64,000 nucleotides of DNA, from assembly GCA_037179335.1 (NCBI GenBank), contig JAKZHN010000011.1, positions 1 to 64,000 of the forward strand, read 5' to 3'. Positions 34,278 through 45,056 of the stretch are shown here, in pieces. Position 1 is the stretch's first letter. Every line of letters begins with the position of its first letter. Source of the stretch: Cyclaneusma minus (Eukaryota; Ascomycota; Leotiomycetes; Marthamycetales; Marthamycetaceae). The notes beneath the pieces were generated by a model. That model made no database searches. It saw only the letters and a list, made by a program, of their open reading frames with translations, and was not told where the DNA came from. The translations under genes and the position numbers were made by a program.

Positions 34278-36141
34278 ATGAGCAGCGAGCCAGTGTAAGC
34301 TTTTTCCCCAACCTATCTGCCCCACCATTGTCGCCGTCGTCATATCTGCAAATACTGCAAACGCCCATCATCCTTACCATTGTTTCGTCACCTACATAGC
34401 GCGAGACTTGCTGCCATCAATGCTCACTTTGGGACGACTTCAAACGCAAGCTCTGCTGGTCGTATAAACGCTGACGATGTGGGAAGAGGTGACTTCGGTC
34501 TGATCGGCCTGGCCGTCATGGGTCAAAACTTGATCCTGAACGCTGCCGACCACGGCTTCACTGTCGTGGCCTTCAACCGTACCGTTTCCAAGGTCGACCA
34601 CTTCCTTGCCAACGAGGCCAAGGGTGAGTGCTGAGTCTCAATATATTACCACTTCTCTTCACTAAAGTATACATGCCCAGGCAAGTCAATCGTTGGCGCC
34701 AAGGACATCAAGGACTTCGTCTCCAAGCTCAAGAGACCTCGCCGTATGATGCTCTTGGTCATGGCTGGTAAGCCAGTCGATGACTTCATCGAGACTCTTC
34801 TCCCCCACTGCGAGGAAGGCGACATCATCATCGATGGTGGTAACTCACATTTCCCCGACACCAACCGCCGAACAAAGTACTTGGCTGAGAAGGGTATCCG
34901 ATTCGTCGGAACCGGTGTCTCCGGTGGTGAGGAGGGTGCCCGATACGGTCCTTCTCTGATGCCCGGTGGTAACGAGGAGGCCTGGCCTTACATCAAGGAC
35001 GTTTTCCAGAGCATTGCTGCCAAGTCCGACAACGAGCCTTGCTGTGAGTGGGTTGGCGACGAGGGTGCTGGTCACTACGTCAAGATGGTGCACAACGGTA
35101 TTGAGTACGGTGACATGCAACTTATCTGCGAGGTTTGTCAAATCCAAGTTTACTAGTGTGGAAAAAACCTACGAGTTACTAACAAAAGAACAGGCCTACG
35201 ATATCATGAAGCGTGGTCTTGGCATGCACGACAATGAAATCGGTGATGTCTTCACCAAGTGGAACAGCGGTGTCCTTGACTCTTTCTTGATCGAAATCAC
35301 CAAGGACATTCTCAAGTTCAACGACGATGATGGCACTCCTCTGGTCGAGAAGATCCTTGACAAAGCCGGTCAGAAGGGTACCGGAAAGTGGACTGCCATC
35401 AACGCCCTTGACTTGGGCATGCCCGTTACCTTGATTGCTGAGTCCGTTCTTGCCCGTTGCTTGTCTGCTATCAAGGATGAGCGTGTTACCGCCTCCAAGA
35501 AGCTCCAATACGTGGGCCGTACCTCCAAGTTTGAGGGTGACAAGGAGCAGTTCTTGGAGGACTTGGAGCAAGCTCTATACGCCTCCAAGATTATCTCCTA
35601 CGCCCAGGGTTTCATGCTTATGCAAGAGGTATGTTCACTTGATTCTATTGGATCTCCAAAATACTTCTTTATGAGTCAATTCGTTAACATCACGAAATAG
35701 GCCGCCCGTGAGTACAAGTGGAAGCTGAACAAGCCCTCCATCGCCCTCATGTGGCGCGGAGGCTGCATCATCCGCTCCGTCTTCCTCAAGGACATCACCT
35801 CCGCCTACCGCAACAACCCCGAGCTCGAGAACCTCCTCTTCGACGACTTCTTCAACAAGGCCATCCACAAGGCCCAACCCGGCTGGAGAGACGTGATCTC
35901 CAAGGCCGCGCTCCTCGGTATCCCCACCCCCGCTTTCAGCACCGCTCTGTCCTGGTTCGACGGCTACCGCACCAAGGACCTGCCGGCCAACCTGCTCCAG
36001 GCCCAGCGTGACTACTTCGGTGCCCACACCTTCAAGATCAAGCCTGAGTTTGCGAGCGAGAAATACCCCGACGGCAAGGACATCCACGTCAACTGGACTG
36101 GTCGTGGTGGTAATGTCAGTGCTTCTACTTACCAGGCATAG
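34278..36141 (+). CDS. GND1: 6-phosphogluconate dehydrogenase, decarboxylating
   Basis: Oxidises 6-phosphogluconate to ribulose 5-phosphate and CO2 with NADP+ in the oxidative pentose phosphate pathway (cytosol). Five exons: 34278-34294, 34400-34623, 34681-35132, 35194-35628 and 35701-36141, all GT..AG, giving 522 aa. Motifs seen are the NADP-binding GLIGLAVMGQNLILNAADHG, DGGNSHFPDTNRR, the family signature around GVSGGEEGARYGPSLMPGG, the catalytic Lys/Asn region GHYVKMVHNGIEYGDMQ, and the C-terminal substrate region YFGAHTF. The second exon start is uncertain. The TACATAG acceptor at 34399 adds 29 residues (ARLAAINAHFGTTSN...) before the fold. An AAG acceptor ending at 34486 would give 493 aa, the usual length. 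Codon choice is strongly biased to C-ending codons, fitting high expression. Confidence 0.95.
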
Positions 36142-36387
36142 AGAACTACGCGATTTGGAGAATCTGAAATCGTCGTCTAGTGGCTTTCTGATGAGATTGG
36201 GAATAAGGGGCAGAAGGCTCCGGGCGCTCTGCCTGTATTTAGACTAAGCATGAAGACTATTTTGACAAAGCAATGATGCTGTGGAAGGAAACATGTGACA
36301 TGTTCACCCCTCTCCCCCTTTACAAGCAGCCACCTGCCCTAGGGGCCTCGTAGAGATGGCGCAAGCCTCCCTGCGCGCTGCACAAAC

Positions 36388-36404
36388 GTCGACGTGCAAC
36401 AAAA
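36388..36404 (+). repeat. Copy of the GTCGACGTGCAACAAAA motif
   Basis: A 17-base motif, identical to the copy at 44525-44541 and nearly identical to the terminal repeats of the elements at 36.69-36.90 kb. It may be a solo end of such an element. Confidence 0.6.
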
Positions 36405-36688
36405 AAGTGCCCAGGTGCAATACAAGGAATCTATCAGCATTATTTGAGTAACCCGGCTACCTACCTATGAACGAATCCATAACTTCGGTTTCTCGTAGTA
36501 TCCCCTAATTCTTTCGCATCGGCTGTCCGGAACCAGATCACTTTCATCACCCATCAAGCTTCTCCATCCCAGCAACCCCGGGATTCCCTAGAATCACGTC
36601 GGATTTGATACATGTCGAGCTCTCCCGCCCGAATGCCCAGATGCCCCCGGGTTGCCCATATACCCGTCCGGTACCCGTCCGGATACTC

Positions 36689-36784
36689 TCGACGTGCAAC
36701 GAAACTGACCTGGTTGAAGTTCTAATCAGCCAGCAGCCAATCACAGAATCTTGTCTTGTTTTCCTGGGTTTTGTTGCACATCGA
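36689..36784. mobile_element. MITE-like element, copy 1
   Basis: Terminal inverted repeats TCGACGTGCAACGAAAC (36689-36705) and, in reverse complement, TCGATGTGCAACAAAAC (36784-36768) enclose about 60 bp of non-coding sequence. The inverted homology may extend outward into CCCGTCCGG-type repeats on the left (36661-36682) and the complementary GGACGGGC repeats on the right (36793-36815). A second copy lies in inverted orientation immediately downstream. Confidence 0.55.
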
Positions 36785-36820
36785 TGGCTGTCCGGACGGG
36801 CAGGCGGACGGGCGGATAGC

Positions 36821-36896
36821 TCGATGTATAACAAAACTTGAAGAGACAATGTGATTGGCTTGGCTAGAACCAGTGTATAATTTCGTTGTACATCGA
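36821..36896. mobile_element. MITE-like element, copy 2 (inverted)
   Basis: Terminal repeats TCGATGTATAACAAAAC (36821-36837) and, in reverse complement, TCGATGTACAACGAAA (36896-36881). The interior contains TGTGATTGGCT (36850-36860), the exact reverse complement of AGCCAATCACA inside copy 1, so the two copies are inverted relative to each other. Confidence 0.55.
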
Positions 36897-37333
36897 CTGT
36901 CCGACCGGGCGAGACCCAAAAAGCCCGGAAACGTGGCTCCTTGTACTTACTGACTCTCTATTTTTGCATGGTGTTTTGCCGTTTACCTTGCCACTGCCTC
37001 ACTCGACCCAGGTTTTTTTACAAAATCATCAAAATCATGACATCTCCGCCCCGAAAGGTACCTTTACTAGCACGCATCACATAGCCAGTCGCCACTCAAT
37101 ACAAGAATGCAAGACAAAAAGAAGCGCATCGTATTTCTAGATCACTAAAAGCCAGCTGGGAGCGTTTAAATGCCCCCATTCCTTCTGATTTTCCCCCTCT
37201 CAGAGAAACGCAACGCCAAATAAAAGCAAGCGCCCTTTCATGACCACTTCAAATGTCCGCATACCCCGCAAAACCGTAAAGATATGACGGTCTTCGAGAA
37301 CGAGTAGGTAGGTCAACAGCAGCTCCGAAAAAA

Positions 37334-39632
37334 TCACATCTCATGACCCCCATCATTTCTATGTTCCATCCCCTGAAACGCCTCCCCAAACGCCGAATCG
37401 TCCATACCCAGATCCAAATCCATACCCAGATCGCCATGGTCATCGCCGACGCTGCCAAAACTAGCTAGTGCGTCGCCGGCGGTGTTGAAGTCGCCAAAGT
37501 CGTTGGGATCGGCGGAGAATTCGTGAGGATTATGAGCTTCCTGCTGCTGATGCTGCTGCTGCTCAGTGTGGGCGGACTGCGAGGTGGAAGGCGCGGGGTG
37601 TGCTTGGGCGGGGGCCGAGGGCTGGGGTTGCGGGGCGGGGGGTTGATGCGAAGGCTGCTGCGAAGGCTGGGGTTGACTTTGACCAGAGGCGGATGGGGGA
37701 GAAACGCCGCCGGGTGGGACGACGACCCAGTCATCGCGGCTCTGGTCGGCGGCGCCCTCGGCTGTGCAGCCCATCTCGACGTCGGTGCTAGTGGCTTGGG
37801 GAGCGGGGTGGTGCCCTTGTTGAGTATGGGCAGGAGGCTGTGGCGTGTGCTGGCCAGAAGCATGCATTTGCGGTTGTGGAGAAGGAGCAGCGCCGTGACC
37901 TGGTGTACCAGCAGCCTGTAGGTGAGTCTGTTGGGTCGGTGCTGCGTTTCCAGGTGCTGGGCCCGAGCCAAACTCGCTGTGGAGCTGGTCGAGGAGACCG
38001 GCGGCTGAGTTGCCCATGTCGATATCGGCATCGCCGATCAGGACACCGCTGTTCTGAGATCCATTGCGAGAAAGCTCGGCTTGGGGAGGAGTGGGTTGGC
38101 GTTCTTGCAAGCCACCGTCCTGAATGCGCTTCAACTCCTGTACAGCTACAACACGGCGTCCCACTTGAGCCTCGACTCTGGCTACGATGTCATCGACTCT
38201 CTTGGTAGGTCTAGCGACAGTGGGGAGCTCAATCGCGTTCTCACTGTCGTCGATCTTGCCTTCGAGACGCCAGAACTCGGGACCGATATCCGAGGGGTCG
38301 TGGACAGCTGAGCGAAGCTCGCGTTCCGCTTCGACAAAGATAGAACTCTTATGGAACTTGGCCATACGCTTGGCATGTTTGGCCTTCATCCTCGCAATTT
38401 CAGCATCATGATCCGCTTCGAACTTGGACATGCGGTCGCGAAAGGTCTGCGCCTTGTCGCCAGGAAGCTTGCCGACATAAGCGCCCTTGCTTTTGTCCTG
38501 AGATGGATCGCCGGGAACAGCCTCGAAAATGCCTTCGGTCAAGTGAGTGAGCATGCCTTTCAAACCGAGTCCGAGATCAACGGGCACAATCTTGCTCATG
38601 GGATAGGGAGAAGACAATATTTCTTCCATCCATTCATGATTCTGCTTGTAGCGGAAGGCGCTAATTTCGCGAGGAGTGATGTGATCGAAGTAGTCGCCGC
38701 GAGAAGTATCTTCTTCGTCGTCGAGGGTAGCATCTGGAAGTGGGACGGGTCCCACTGCCGACTGGCTGGGATGGGCTGCAGTTCTGGCACGTTTGGCTGG
38801 CGGTCCAACCGAAGCAGCGTGTATGGCCTGCGGTGGATATGGAATTCCTTGAGCTCTGCCTGGTGGCACGCCGCCAGGAAAGCCAGGAGCTCTGCCTTGT
38901 CCCATTGGAAAGGGAATCTGTGGCCAGCTAGCACGATCGTGGAGCATGAAATCTTTTTGCACGATGTGTCCCTGGCTTTGAAGATATTGCCTTGTGGACA
39001 CGGTCTGTTGGGTGCGAGGATCGATAGGGATGGCTGAAACAGGGATCCTGTCCCGGTCATCCGCCGGCGCGTAATGAACAATCCATAGGTTTGGGTCGGG
39101 GATAGGGCCGTGGGGCATAGCCTCTCTCGGCGGCAACAGTCGGTATCTTCGACGTGCGTGTGTTGCATAAGGCTCACCGAGGGCATATCCCGCCTTATGT
39201 TGGTACATCTCCAGTATCTGAGCAGAGCGTTAGTTAACAATTCTTTCGTCACGACAAGAGCAGCACTTACGTAGCCTCCTTGCACCTGTAACTGAAAAGC
39301 CGTCTCCGGACCCGCGAAAATATATCCGTCACTGGAGAAGCTGGGCCCCATGAGCTCCATAGGCTGCCAGGTGAGGAAAATGGTGCCATCACGAGGCGTG
39401 TCCAGATAGTTCCAAAAGAAGGGCGCGGTATCTCTGGCAATTCGAGGAGCCTCAAGCAGCCACGAAGTCACTTTGTCAGGATGGACATGCGGGAGGAGCG
39501 GATACCGATATGTCGATAGAAGGTGCACGTGATGCAACTGTATATAATGTTAGTAGAGAACTTATACAATGGCGCTTAACACAATCCAATACTCACAAGC
39601 TCACGAGCTACGCCGTAACTTGGGTCCTGCAT
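37334..39632 (-). CDS. SSR4: Ssr4-type subunit of SWI/SNF and RSC chromatin remodellers
   Basis: Three exons, 39632-39597, 39537-39271 and 39217-37334, encode 728 aa. The first encodes only MQDPSYGVAREL; both introns (GTGAGT..CAG, GTAAGT..CAG) keep frame. The N-terminal half carries the conserved fungal domain (Pfam DUF1750/SSR4): HHVHLLSTYRYPLLPHVHPD, FFWNYLDTPRDGTIFLTWQP, the split QVQGGY/ILEMYQHKAGYALGE, RRRYRLLPP, and PNLWIVHYAPADD. The middle has ISAFRYKQNHEWMEEILSSP and a charged coiled coil. The C-terminal third is Gln/Pro/His-rich low complexity ending in an acidic Asp/Gly patch. In fission yeast, Ssr4 is a shared subunit of the SWI/SNF and RSC complexes; the nuclear role here follows from that family. 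Confidence 0.9.
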
Positions 39633-40225
39633 AGCTTCAATTCGTACGGAGACGATATTAAGTTGTTCACCGGCCGAGGGGGGAGCAAATATGCGCAGTC
39701 CTGAGGCAGCGCTCTATATCACGGAGGGTCAAGATGGTGATCGATGGCGGCGCACTTCGCGGCGCAAACGTATTCCGGTGGTGATGATGGTGGAAGACGC
39801 GATTCGCAATCGAAAAGGTGAGCCCGGAGCCAACGCACGGACCATATTCAATTCTGCCGCCGCTTTATGACATATCCGGTAGAGTATACTCTACATGTCC
39901 ATTTTGCCTATGCAACTTTTTGGCCCTATATCGTGACTCAATAAGCTTTAGAACATTCATGCGCCGCGTAGCACACATATACGCTAGTGGGCACTCGGTG
40001 CTGCAGTAAGACCATCTTGCCTCCCCATTGGGAATCAAGTTCTGGATACGAAGTACATTTTTGAACATCCATACAGATCCTATCAACTGTTTGGGGTTTG
40101 TCCATCGCCCGTCTGAAATATCCGCATGGCTATTCAATGAGCGCAGAATTCTCAGAAGAGCCCCTAATCTGATATGCCCGGTAGTGACGACGGAAATGAA
40201 CCGTCCACCAGAAGTCGATGCTAGC
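39633..40225. other. Intergenic, promoter side of SSR4
   Basis: About 590 bp between the SSR4 start and the stop of the 208-aa gene, both on the minus strand. Nothing beyond short chance frames is seen. Confidence 0.5.
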
Positions 40226-41134
40226 TCATCCTCCCTTGTGACCCTCAGTATTCTTCGGCATCTTCGAGAGCTCGGTTCTGATCAGTTTCTGGATGTACTC
40301 TAGCTCCCCCTGTTGCTTCAAGCTCTTAGGGTCGGGAATTTGACACTCGTCGGGCTCGTATCGTGGCGCTTTGATCGTCACCTTGCCCACGACAATGTCT
40401 TTTCCTTGCCAGCGGGCGGAGAGGCTAGAAAGTAAGACCGTCAGCTTTGACTCTGAAACCTGGTATCGTGCAAGCCCTTGTAGAGTGTGAAAAGGAGCGC
40501 CTGTCCCTCATCCAGCCGGGGCCAATGCTCCTGAGCCTACACAGATCGCAGCTCCCAAACATCTGCAAAGAAGATCGCATAACTCACAGGTTACCCAGCG
40601 TCAAGAAAAGCCTATGTCCGAGCGCGTTCACACCATCCGGCTTCTTCAACCTCTCGGCCTCCGCCCACGCCGCCCGATCAGTCTTCTCCTTAGCCTTCCT
40701 CTCCCTCTCCTTCTCCTCGGCCGAACCCAACTTGGCGAAGCCCCAGTCCGTGATCTTGCTTAGCTGGATGATACGGAACATCTCTGGCGTCTCATCCAGC
40801 ACCAGCTCGTCATTCTGACAGATCCGGACCCTGCCGACGTGGTCGTGGTTCAGCATATTGGTAATCTTGACCCTGTAATCCTCACACCCTCCGAATTAGC
40901 CAGCGATCCTAGCAGTCATAGTAGCATGGCACAGTCCGCGGAGCGAGACCGGAAGCAGAGTGGTTAGTTGCGAGTTGGAAGGGGAACATACATTCGCCCG
41001 ACATGCTCGGGTTTTTCCAACTCCTTAACATGTGGCAAGACCGTCTGAGACTGCTTCATCGTGACCGGCTTCTTGGGAAGCGCAACCCTCGGCGGAGCGG
41101 CGCCCGTCGACATGCGTTTCGAGGATTCTGCCAT
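40226..41134 (-). CDS. Unrecognised 208-aa protein
   Basis: Three exons, 41134-40992, 40872-40588 and 40424-40226, with GTATGT..CAG and GTGAGT..TAG introns that keep phase. The N-terminus is basic and Ser/Thr-rich. The core reads TVLPHVKELEKPEHVGRM, VKITNMLNHDHVGRVRICQN, MFRIIQLSKITDWGFAKLGS, then a charged helix (EEKERERKAKEKTDRAAWAE) and GVNALGHRLFLTLGNLLSAR. The C-terminus reads QQGELEYIQKLIRTELSKMP. I do not recognise the family; a small nuclear or mitochondrial accessory factor would fit its size and charge, but that is a guess. The reconstruction across three exons argues for a real gene. The frame is open upstream of 41134 to a non-ATG codon at 41203. Confidence 0.75.
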
Positions 41135-42500
41135 TGCTCCCACGGTACCGTATCGCTGTGAACTCGAGCTCCCACTTGCCGTCGTCCTGTGTCCTCTTTC
41201 CACAGATCAATCGACTAAACCAGGTTCCAAGTCCTCAGTGCTGCAAAGCCTAGAAACCGCGCATGTCGGTAGGAGACGGCGAGGTGAGGGGGGCAGTCGC
41301 AGTCACGAGCCGCTCTGTTTGGTTCTAAGAAACACGTTAAAGTGGGATGAAGGAGCGTGGAGAAATGATCAAGGCTGCCAAGGCAGGAATTAGAGTGTAC
41401 GGAGAACTAGAGGAGTGGAAGAAGACCTAGAGTGAAGACGGGATCCTGAGGGGAGGGAGTAGGAGGTCAATTCGCAGCCTCCTCCACTGGATGATTGAAT
41501 GGGAACGAGAGCACACGCGATGCCGCTCTATCAGATGCCGAATGCGAGCGACGAGCCGGGGAACTGTTTATCCGCGCGCTACCCTACGCAATGCCAGACA
41601 AGAACAACAAAATTCAATACGCCGCCCTCTCCTCCCGCCCTTTCCAGGTTGCCAAATATTCGAGTGTTTTACGATTCTGAACAGCTTTTGAGAGTCTCTG
41701 AGTCATCCCCTCTGTGAACAGGCTCTAGTAGCTTGGGGATAACAGGTTTCGAAAGCTACCCTTCGCCCAAAGATGAGTGGGATGATCGGAATCGCCTTTA
41801 CAGTGTATACTACAATGTCATATATTCGTGCAATCACCTCAGCAAAGGTAAAGCTGTGCATCAACTGTAAGTACAAAGTAGAAGCTCCATCATCCATGCA
41901 GTACGAGTCAAGCTTTTGATACCAAGTTTGAGCTGCCTAGCTAATGTTGAGAATCACAGAACCTATGAGGACATGTATTATCTCGTCGATAAATTTGCCC
42001 CTTTTTCGAACGGCGAAGGACCAACAAGGCTGGATGTATTAGAAAAGGTCTCTTTGCCTGCGGAACGAGACCATACAGTCAAAGTGTAAATGAACTTCTA
42101 AATGGGTTGTTGGGGTTCATTTTCATACGTATTGCGATACGTTTAATTCGTCGCTTGCGCCTATTGCCAAACAGATTTGTTGGAAAGCTGACGGCTCTAC
42201 TTCTCCTGTGGATGGATCATGGCAGGCTGCAGCGGAACTAACACTGTCGACGTCTGCCGAATGGTCAACGTCCAGCATTTGTTACTGGTTAAGAATCCTG
42301 TAAACACGTTGACTCACCTGTTGGTAGAATGTGGACAACGACTACTGGCGTGTCAGCCTGCCACATGTAACATCGGTTACACTATCACACCCGGCGTATT
42401 TCACAGATCTTCGTGGAAGTTGAGCCCACATTCTCGAACTCGAAGATTCTCCTAATCTCCTTTCTGATCTTCTATTTCGTGGTGAGAACCTCTACAAGCC
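41135..42500. other. Intergenic between divergent genes
   Basis: About 1.37 kb of promoter and spacer between the 208-aa gene (minus) and the MFS gene (plus). Overlapping short frames near 41.5-41.7 kb are chance. A GGGGATAACAGG phrase near 41735 is discussed and rejected elsewhere. Confidence 0.5.
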
Positions 42501-44201
42501 ATGCTATCAGGCCCGATAAAACCTTCAAATACAAGAACCGTCGACGTTGAAATCAAGCTTGGCAATTCATGTTCTCAATACTTGAAAATTGTTATGCCTT
42601 CCACTTCTACAAGCCCTGCTAGCTCTCAGGCTTTACCATCCTCCGATCTAATTACGACAAACCCCGATGTAAGCGACGAAAAGCGCACGACAGAAGAATC
42701 AAACCACGAAGAAATTTCATACACTGCATTTTCAAAGTCTCAGATCCAACACCTACGATTACTCCTCGGTTTCACCACCATCACATCGCCCCTAACGGCA
42801 ACCATCTATTTCCCTCTGCTTCCCCTCCTCCAAACCCATTTCCACACCTCAGCAGACGCCATCAACCTAACCCTGACCATCTACATCATTTTCCAAGCCA
42901 TCTCTCCGACCTTATTTGGACCCATATCCGACACCCACGGCCGACGCCCCCTATTACTCCTAACATTAGCAATCTATTTCATCGCCAACATCGGCCTCAC
43001 CGTCAACCAATCCAGCTATGCAGCCCTTCTAGTTCTGCGAGCTTTGCAGAGTTTGGGAGCCAGTGCCGCCTATGCAATCAGCTTCGGTATTGTGGCAGAT
43101 GTGTGCGAGCCGAGTGCTCGAGGCCGGATGCTGGGGCCTATCAGCATGGCGCTGAACCTGGGTGCTTGCGTCGGTCCTGTGATAGGAGGCGCGATTGCTT
43201 ATACGAAGTCCAGCTATGAATGGGTGTTTGGGACTCTCATAGTAGTTGGTGTTGTGTTGTTTGTTGCCGTGGGCCTGTTGCTTCCGGAAACTGCAAGGAG
43301 TCTGGTTGGGAATGGCAGCGATCTTTCACGAAACGGATGGTGGCAACTCAGCTGGATTTGCCTCCTCAAGAACCATTTCGTACGCCCGTCTCAACCAAGA
43401 TCAAATGCTCTGTCTCCGAGTCCGCCAGATACTCCCCCAAGCATCGAGAAGCCTTCCTCACGAGACCGTGAGCAAGCTAAGAAGTCGGTTCTCCAGAGGT
43501 ACGGCCTTGATAAGTTCTTCGCTTGTTTCCGAATCATCTTTCACAAAGACACTTTTCTCTCCCTCTGGATGCACGGCTCCTTCTATACTGTCGACTACTC
43601 CTTCGTCGCAGCCATCCCCGCCATCTTCCAATCAACTTACCACTTCAACGAGCTGCAACTAGGTCTGACCTATCTCCCCCGCGGCGTCGGCATCATCATA
43701 GGCAGCTACTTTACCGGTAAGCTCATGGACCACAACTACAGCATCACAGCGCGCTCCTCTCCCTCTCTCCTCGCCTTCCCTCTCGAGCGTGCCAGATCAC
43801 GAGGCAGTTATATCATGCTCCTCATTTCCACTCTCACAATGATTGGTTACGGCTGGGCGACATACTACGCAATCCACCCGGCAGTTCCGCTGATCCTGCA
43901 GTTCTGTCAGGGGTTTTGGGGGGCCTTCTTCTATACGACCTATAGTACGTTGCTGGTCGACTCGTTTCCGCAGAGCCCAAGTACGGCAGCGGCTACGACG
44001 AGTATTACAAGGTGCGCTATGGCGGCTGCAGGGGTTTCGATACTGCAACCGCTGCTGGATCTGGCTGGAAGAGGCTGGTATTTTACGGCGCTGGGGTTAT
44101 GGAGTGGTGGGTGTGGAGTAGTTACTATTGTTTTACTGCGAGCTAAGGGGATGGAATGGCGGAGAATGAGAAATGGCTTAGCTCCACGGTCTAGTTCTTG
44201 A
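42501..44201 (+). CDS. MFS transporter, DHA1 drug:H+ antiporter type
   Basis: Single-exon integral membrane protein of 566 aa with the expected pattern of about 12 hydrophobic segments and a cytosolic N-terminus rich in Ser/Thr. Motif A after TM2 reads GPISDTHGRRPLLLL. The antiporter motif C in TM5 reads GACVGPVIGGAIA. The central loop between TM6 and TM7 is long and charged (about residues 275-335, ending DREQAKKSVLQRYGLDKFFA). The segments FTTITSPLTATIYFPLLPLL and YLPRGVGIIIGSYFTGKLMD are typical of the Qdr/DHA1 subfamily that exports drugs and small molecules. The substrate cannot be inferred. A second in-frame ATG at 42594 (MPSTSTSP) is an equally possible start. Confidence 0.9.
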   Translation: MLSGPIKPSNTRTVDVEIKLGNSCSQYLKIVMPSTSTSPASSQALPSSDLITTNPDVSDEKRTTEESNHEEISYTAFSKSQIQHLRLLLGFTTITSPLTATIYFPLLPLLQTHFHTSADAINLTLTIYIIFQAISPTLFGPISDTHGRRPLLLLTLAIYFIANIGLTVNQSSYAALLVLRALQSLGASAAYAISFGIVADVCEPSARGRMLGPISMALNLGACVGPVIGGAIAYTKSSYEWVFGTLIVVGVVLFVAVGLLLPETARSLVGNGSDLSRNGWWQLSWICLLKNHFVRPSQPRSNALSPSPPDTPPSIEKPSSRDREQAKKSVLQRYGLDKFFACFRIIFHKDTFLSLWMHGSFYTVDYSFVAAIPAIFQSTYHFNELQLGLTYLPRGVGIIIGSYFTGKLMDHNYSITARSSPSLLAFPLERARSRGSYIMLLISTLTMIGYGWATYYAIHPAVPLILQFCQGFWGAFFYTTYSTLLVDSFPQSPSTAAATTSITRCAMAAAGVSILQPLLDLAGRGWYFTALGLWSGGCGVVTIVLLRAKGMEWRRMRNGLAPRSSS

Positions 44202-45056
44202 TATAGTGTCCTGTGGGCAGTGTTGGTGCTAACGGGAGTGGTGGGCGCCCAGGGGGTTCACGTTAGAGCTAGGTACATACCACCTGGCAATATTTCTGTC
44301 ATCCCAGCAATATCCTGTCACGCCGGACCCATTGTTGTCGCTAAGCGCTCCAGTATAACTTTCCAAAAACGCATTGATTTGATAACCCCTATACACAAGC
44401 CCCTGGCATCCAAACCCAGGCATGTTATACGTCAATTTGTTTGAAATTTCGAGCTCTATCAGACTCTGTTATTTTCAAACCCCAAAGATGAGATTTCAAA
44501 AATCCACTTTCCCAACCCCTCTCAGTCGACGTGCAACAAAAACTCGAGAGGTCGGAGCAACGGTCATATGACGCTCCCCGGCATGGATTACATGTAGTAC
44601 CCGAGGGGCGAGAACGGGTTTTTGGCTTCCACTGAATCAGAGACTCCCTCCCTAGGTATGCTCCTCTCACTTGGATTCTCTTGCATCACCTGATCTATCC
44701 CCTGGAGACCCTTTGAAATCATACTTTCACCTACAAAACCACCTTCCTCGTTGTAACCTCACCTTCTAACCTCGGCCAATTGAGAACACAAGCCACTGCA
44801 AAAGGCGAGTGAAAATAAAATTTGAGATGAGAAGAGTCCGAGCCTTCTCTTTTACATGATAACTACGACAAAACCCCACTCCAAGGCTCCAAACCATAAA
44901 ACTCTACAACGTGAAAGGGGTATCCTTGTTTGCATTAGAGCTGAAGGAGGTGAGCGAAGCCCCTAGAACTCATGCAGCGAGTCTAAGCCACCATATGGCT
45001 TTCCAGAACAAACTCTACTGCCCTTGTAAAGCCTTCAAACTACCACCCCACTTCTC
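44202..45056. other. Intergenic, convergent 3' region
   Basis: Spacer between the MFS gene and PRP16. It contains one exact copy of the 17-base motif GTCGACGTGCAACAAAA at 44525-44541, also present at 36388. No gene. Confidence 0.5.
44525..44541 (+). repeat. Distant copy of the GTCGACGTGCAACAAAA motif
   Basis: Exact 17-base match to 36388-36404, 8 kb away, and close to the terminal repeats at 36.69-36.90 kb. It supports a dispersed element family. Confidence 0.6.

Larger units (their letters stand above)
36142..37333. other. Intergenic with inverted-repeat elements
   Basis: This is the convergent 3' space between GND1 and SSR4. Apart from the small inverted-repeat elements at 36.39-36.90 kb, no gene or RNA is seen. 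Confidence 0.5.

Noticed and set aside
41728..41750. GGGGATAACAGG, resembling a homing-endonuclease site or rRNA core
   Set aside because: Only 10-11 bases match and the flanks do not continue either rRNA or the full recognition site.
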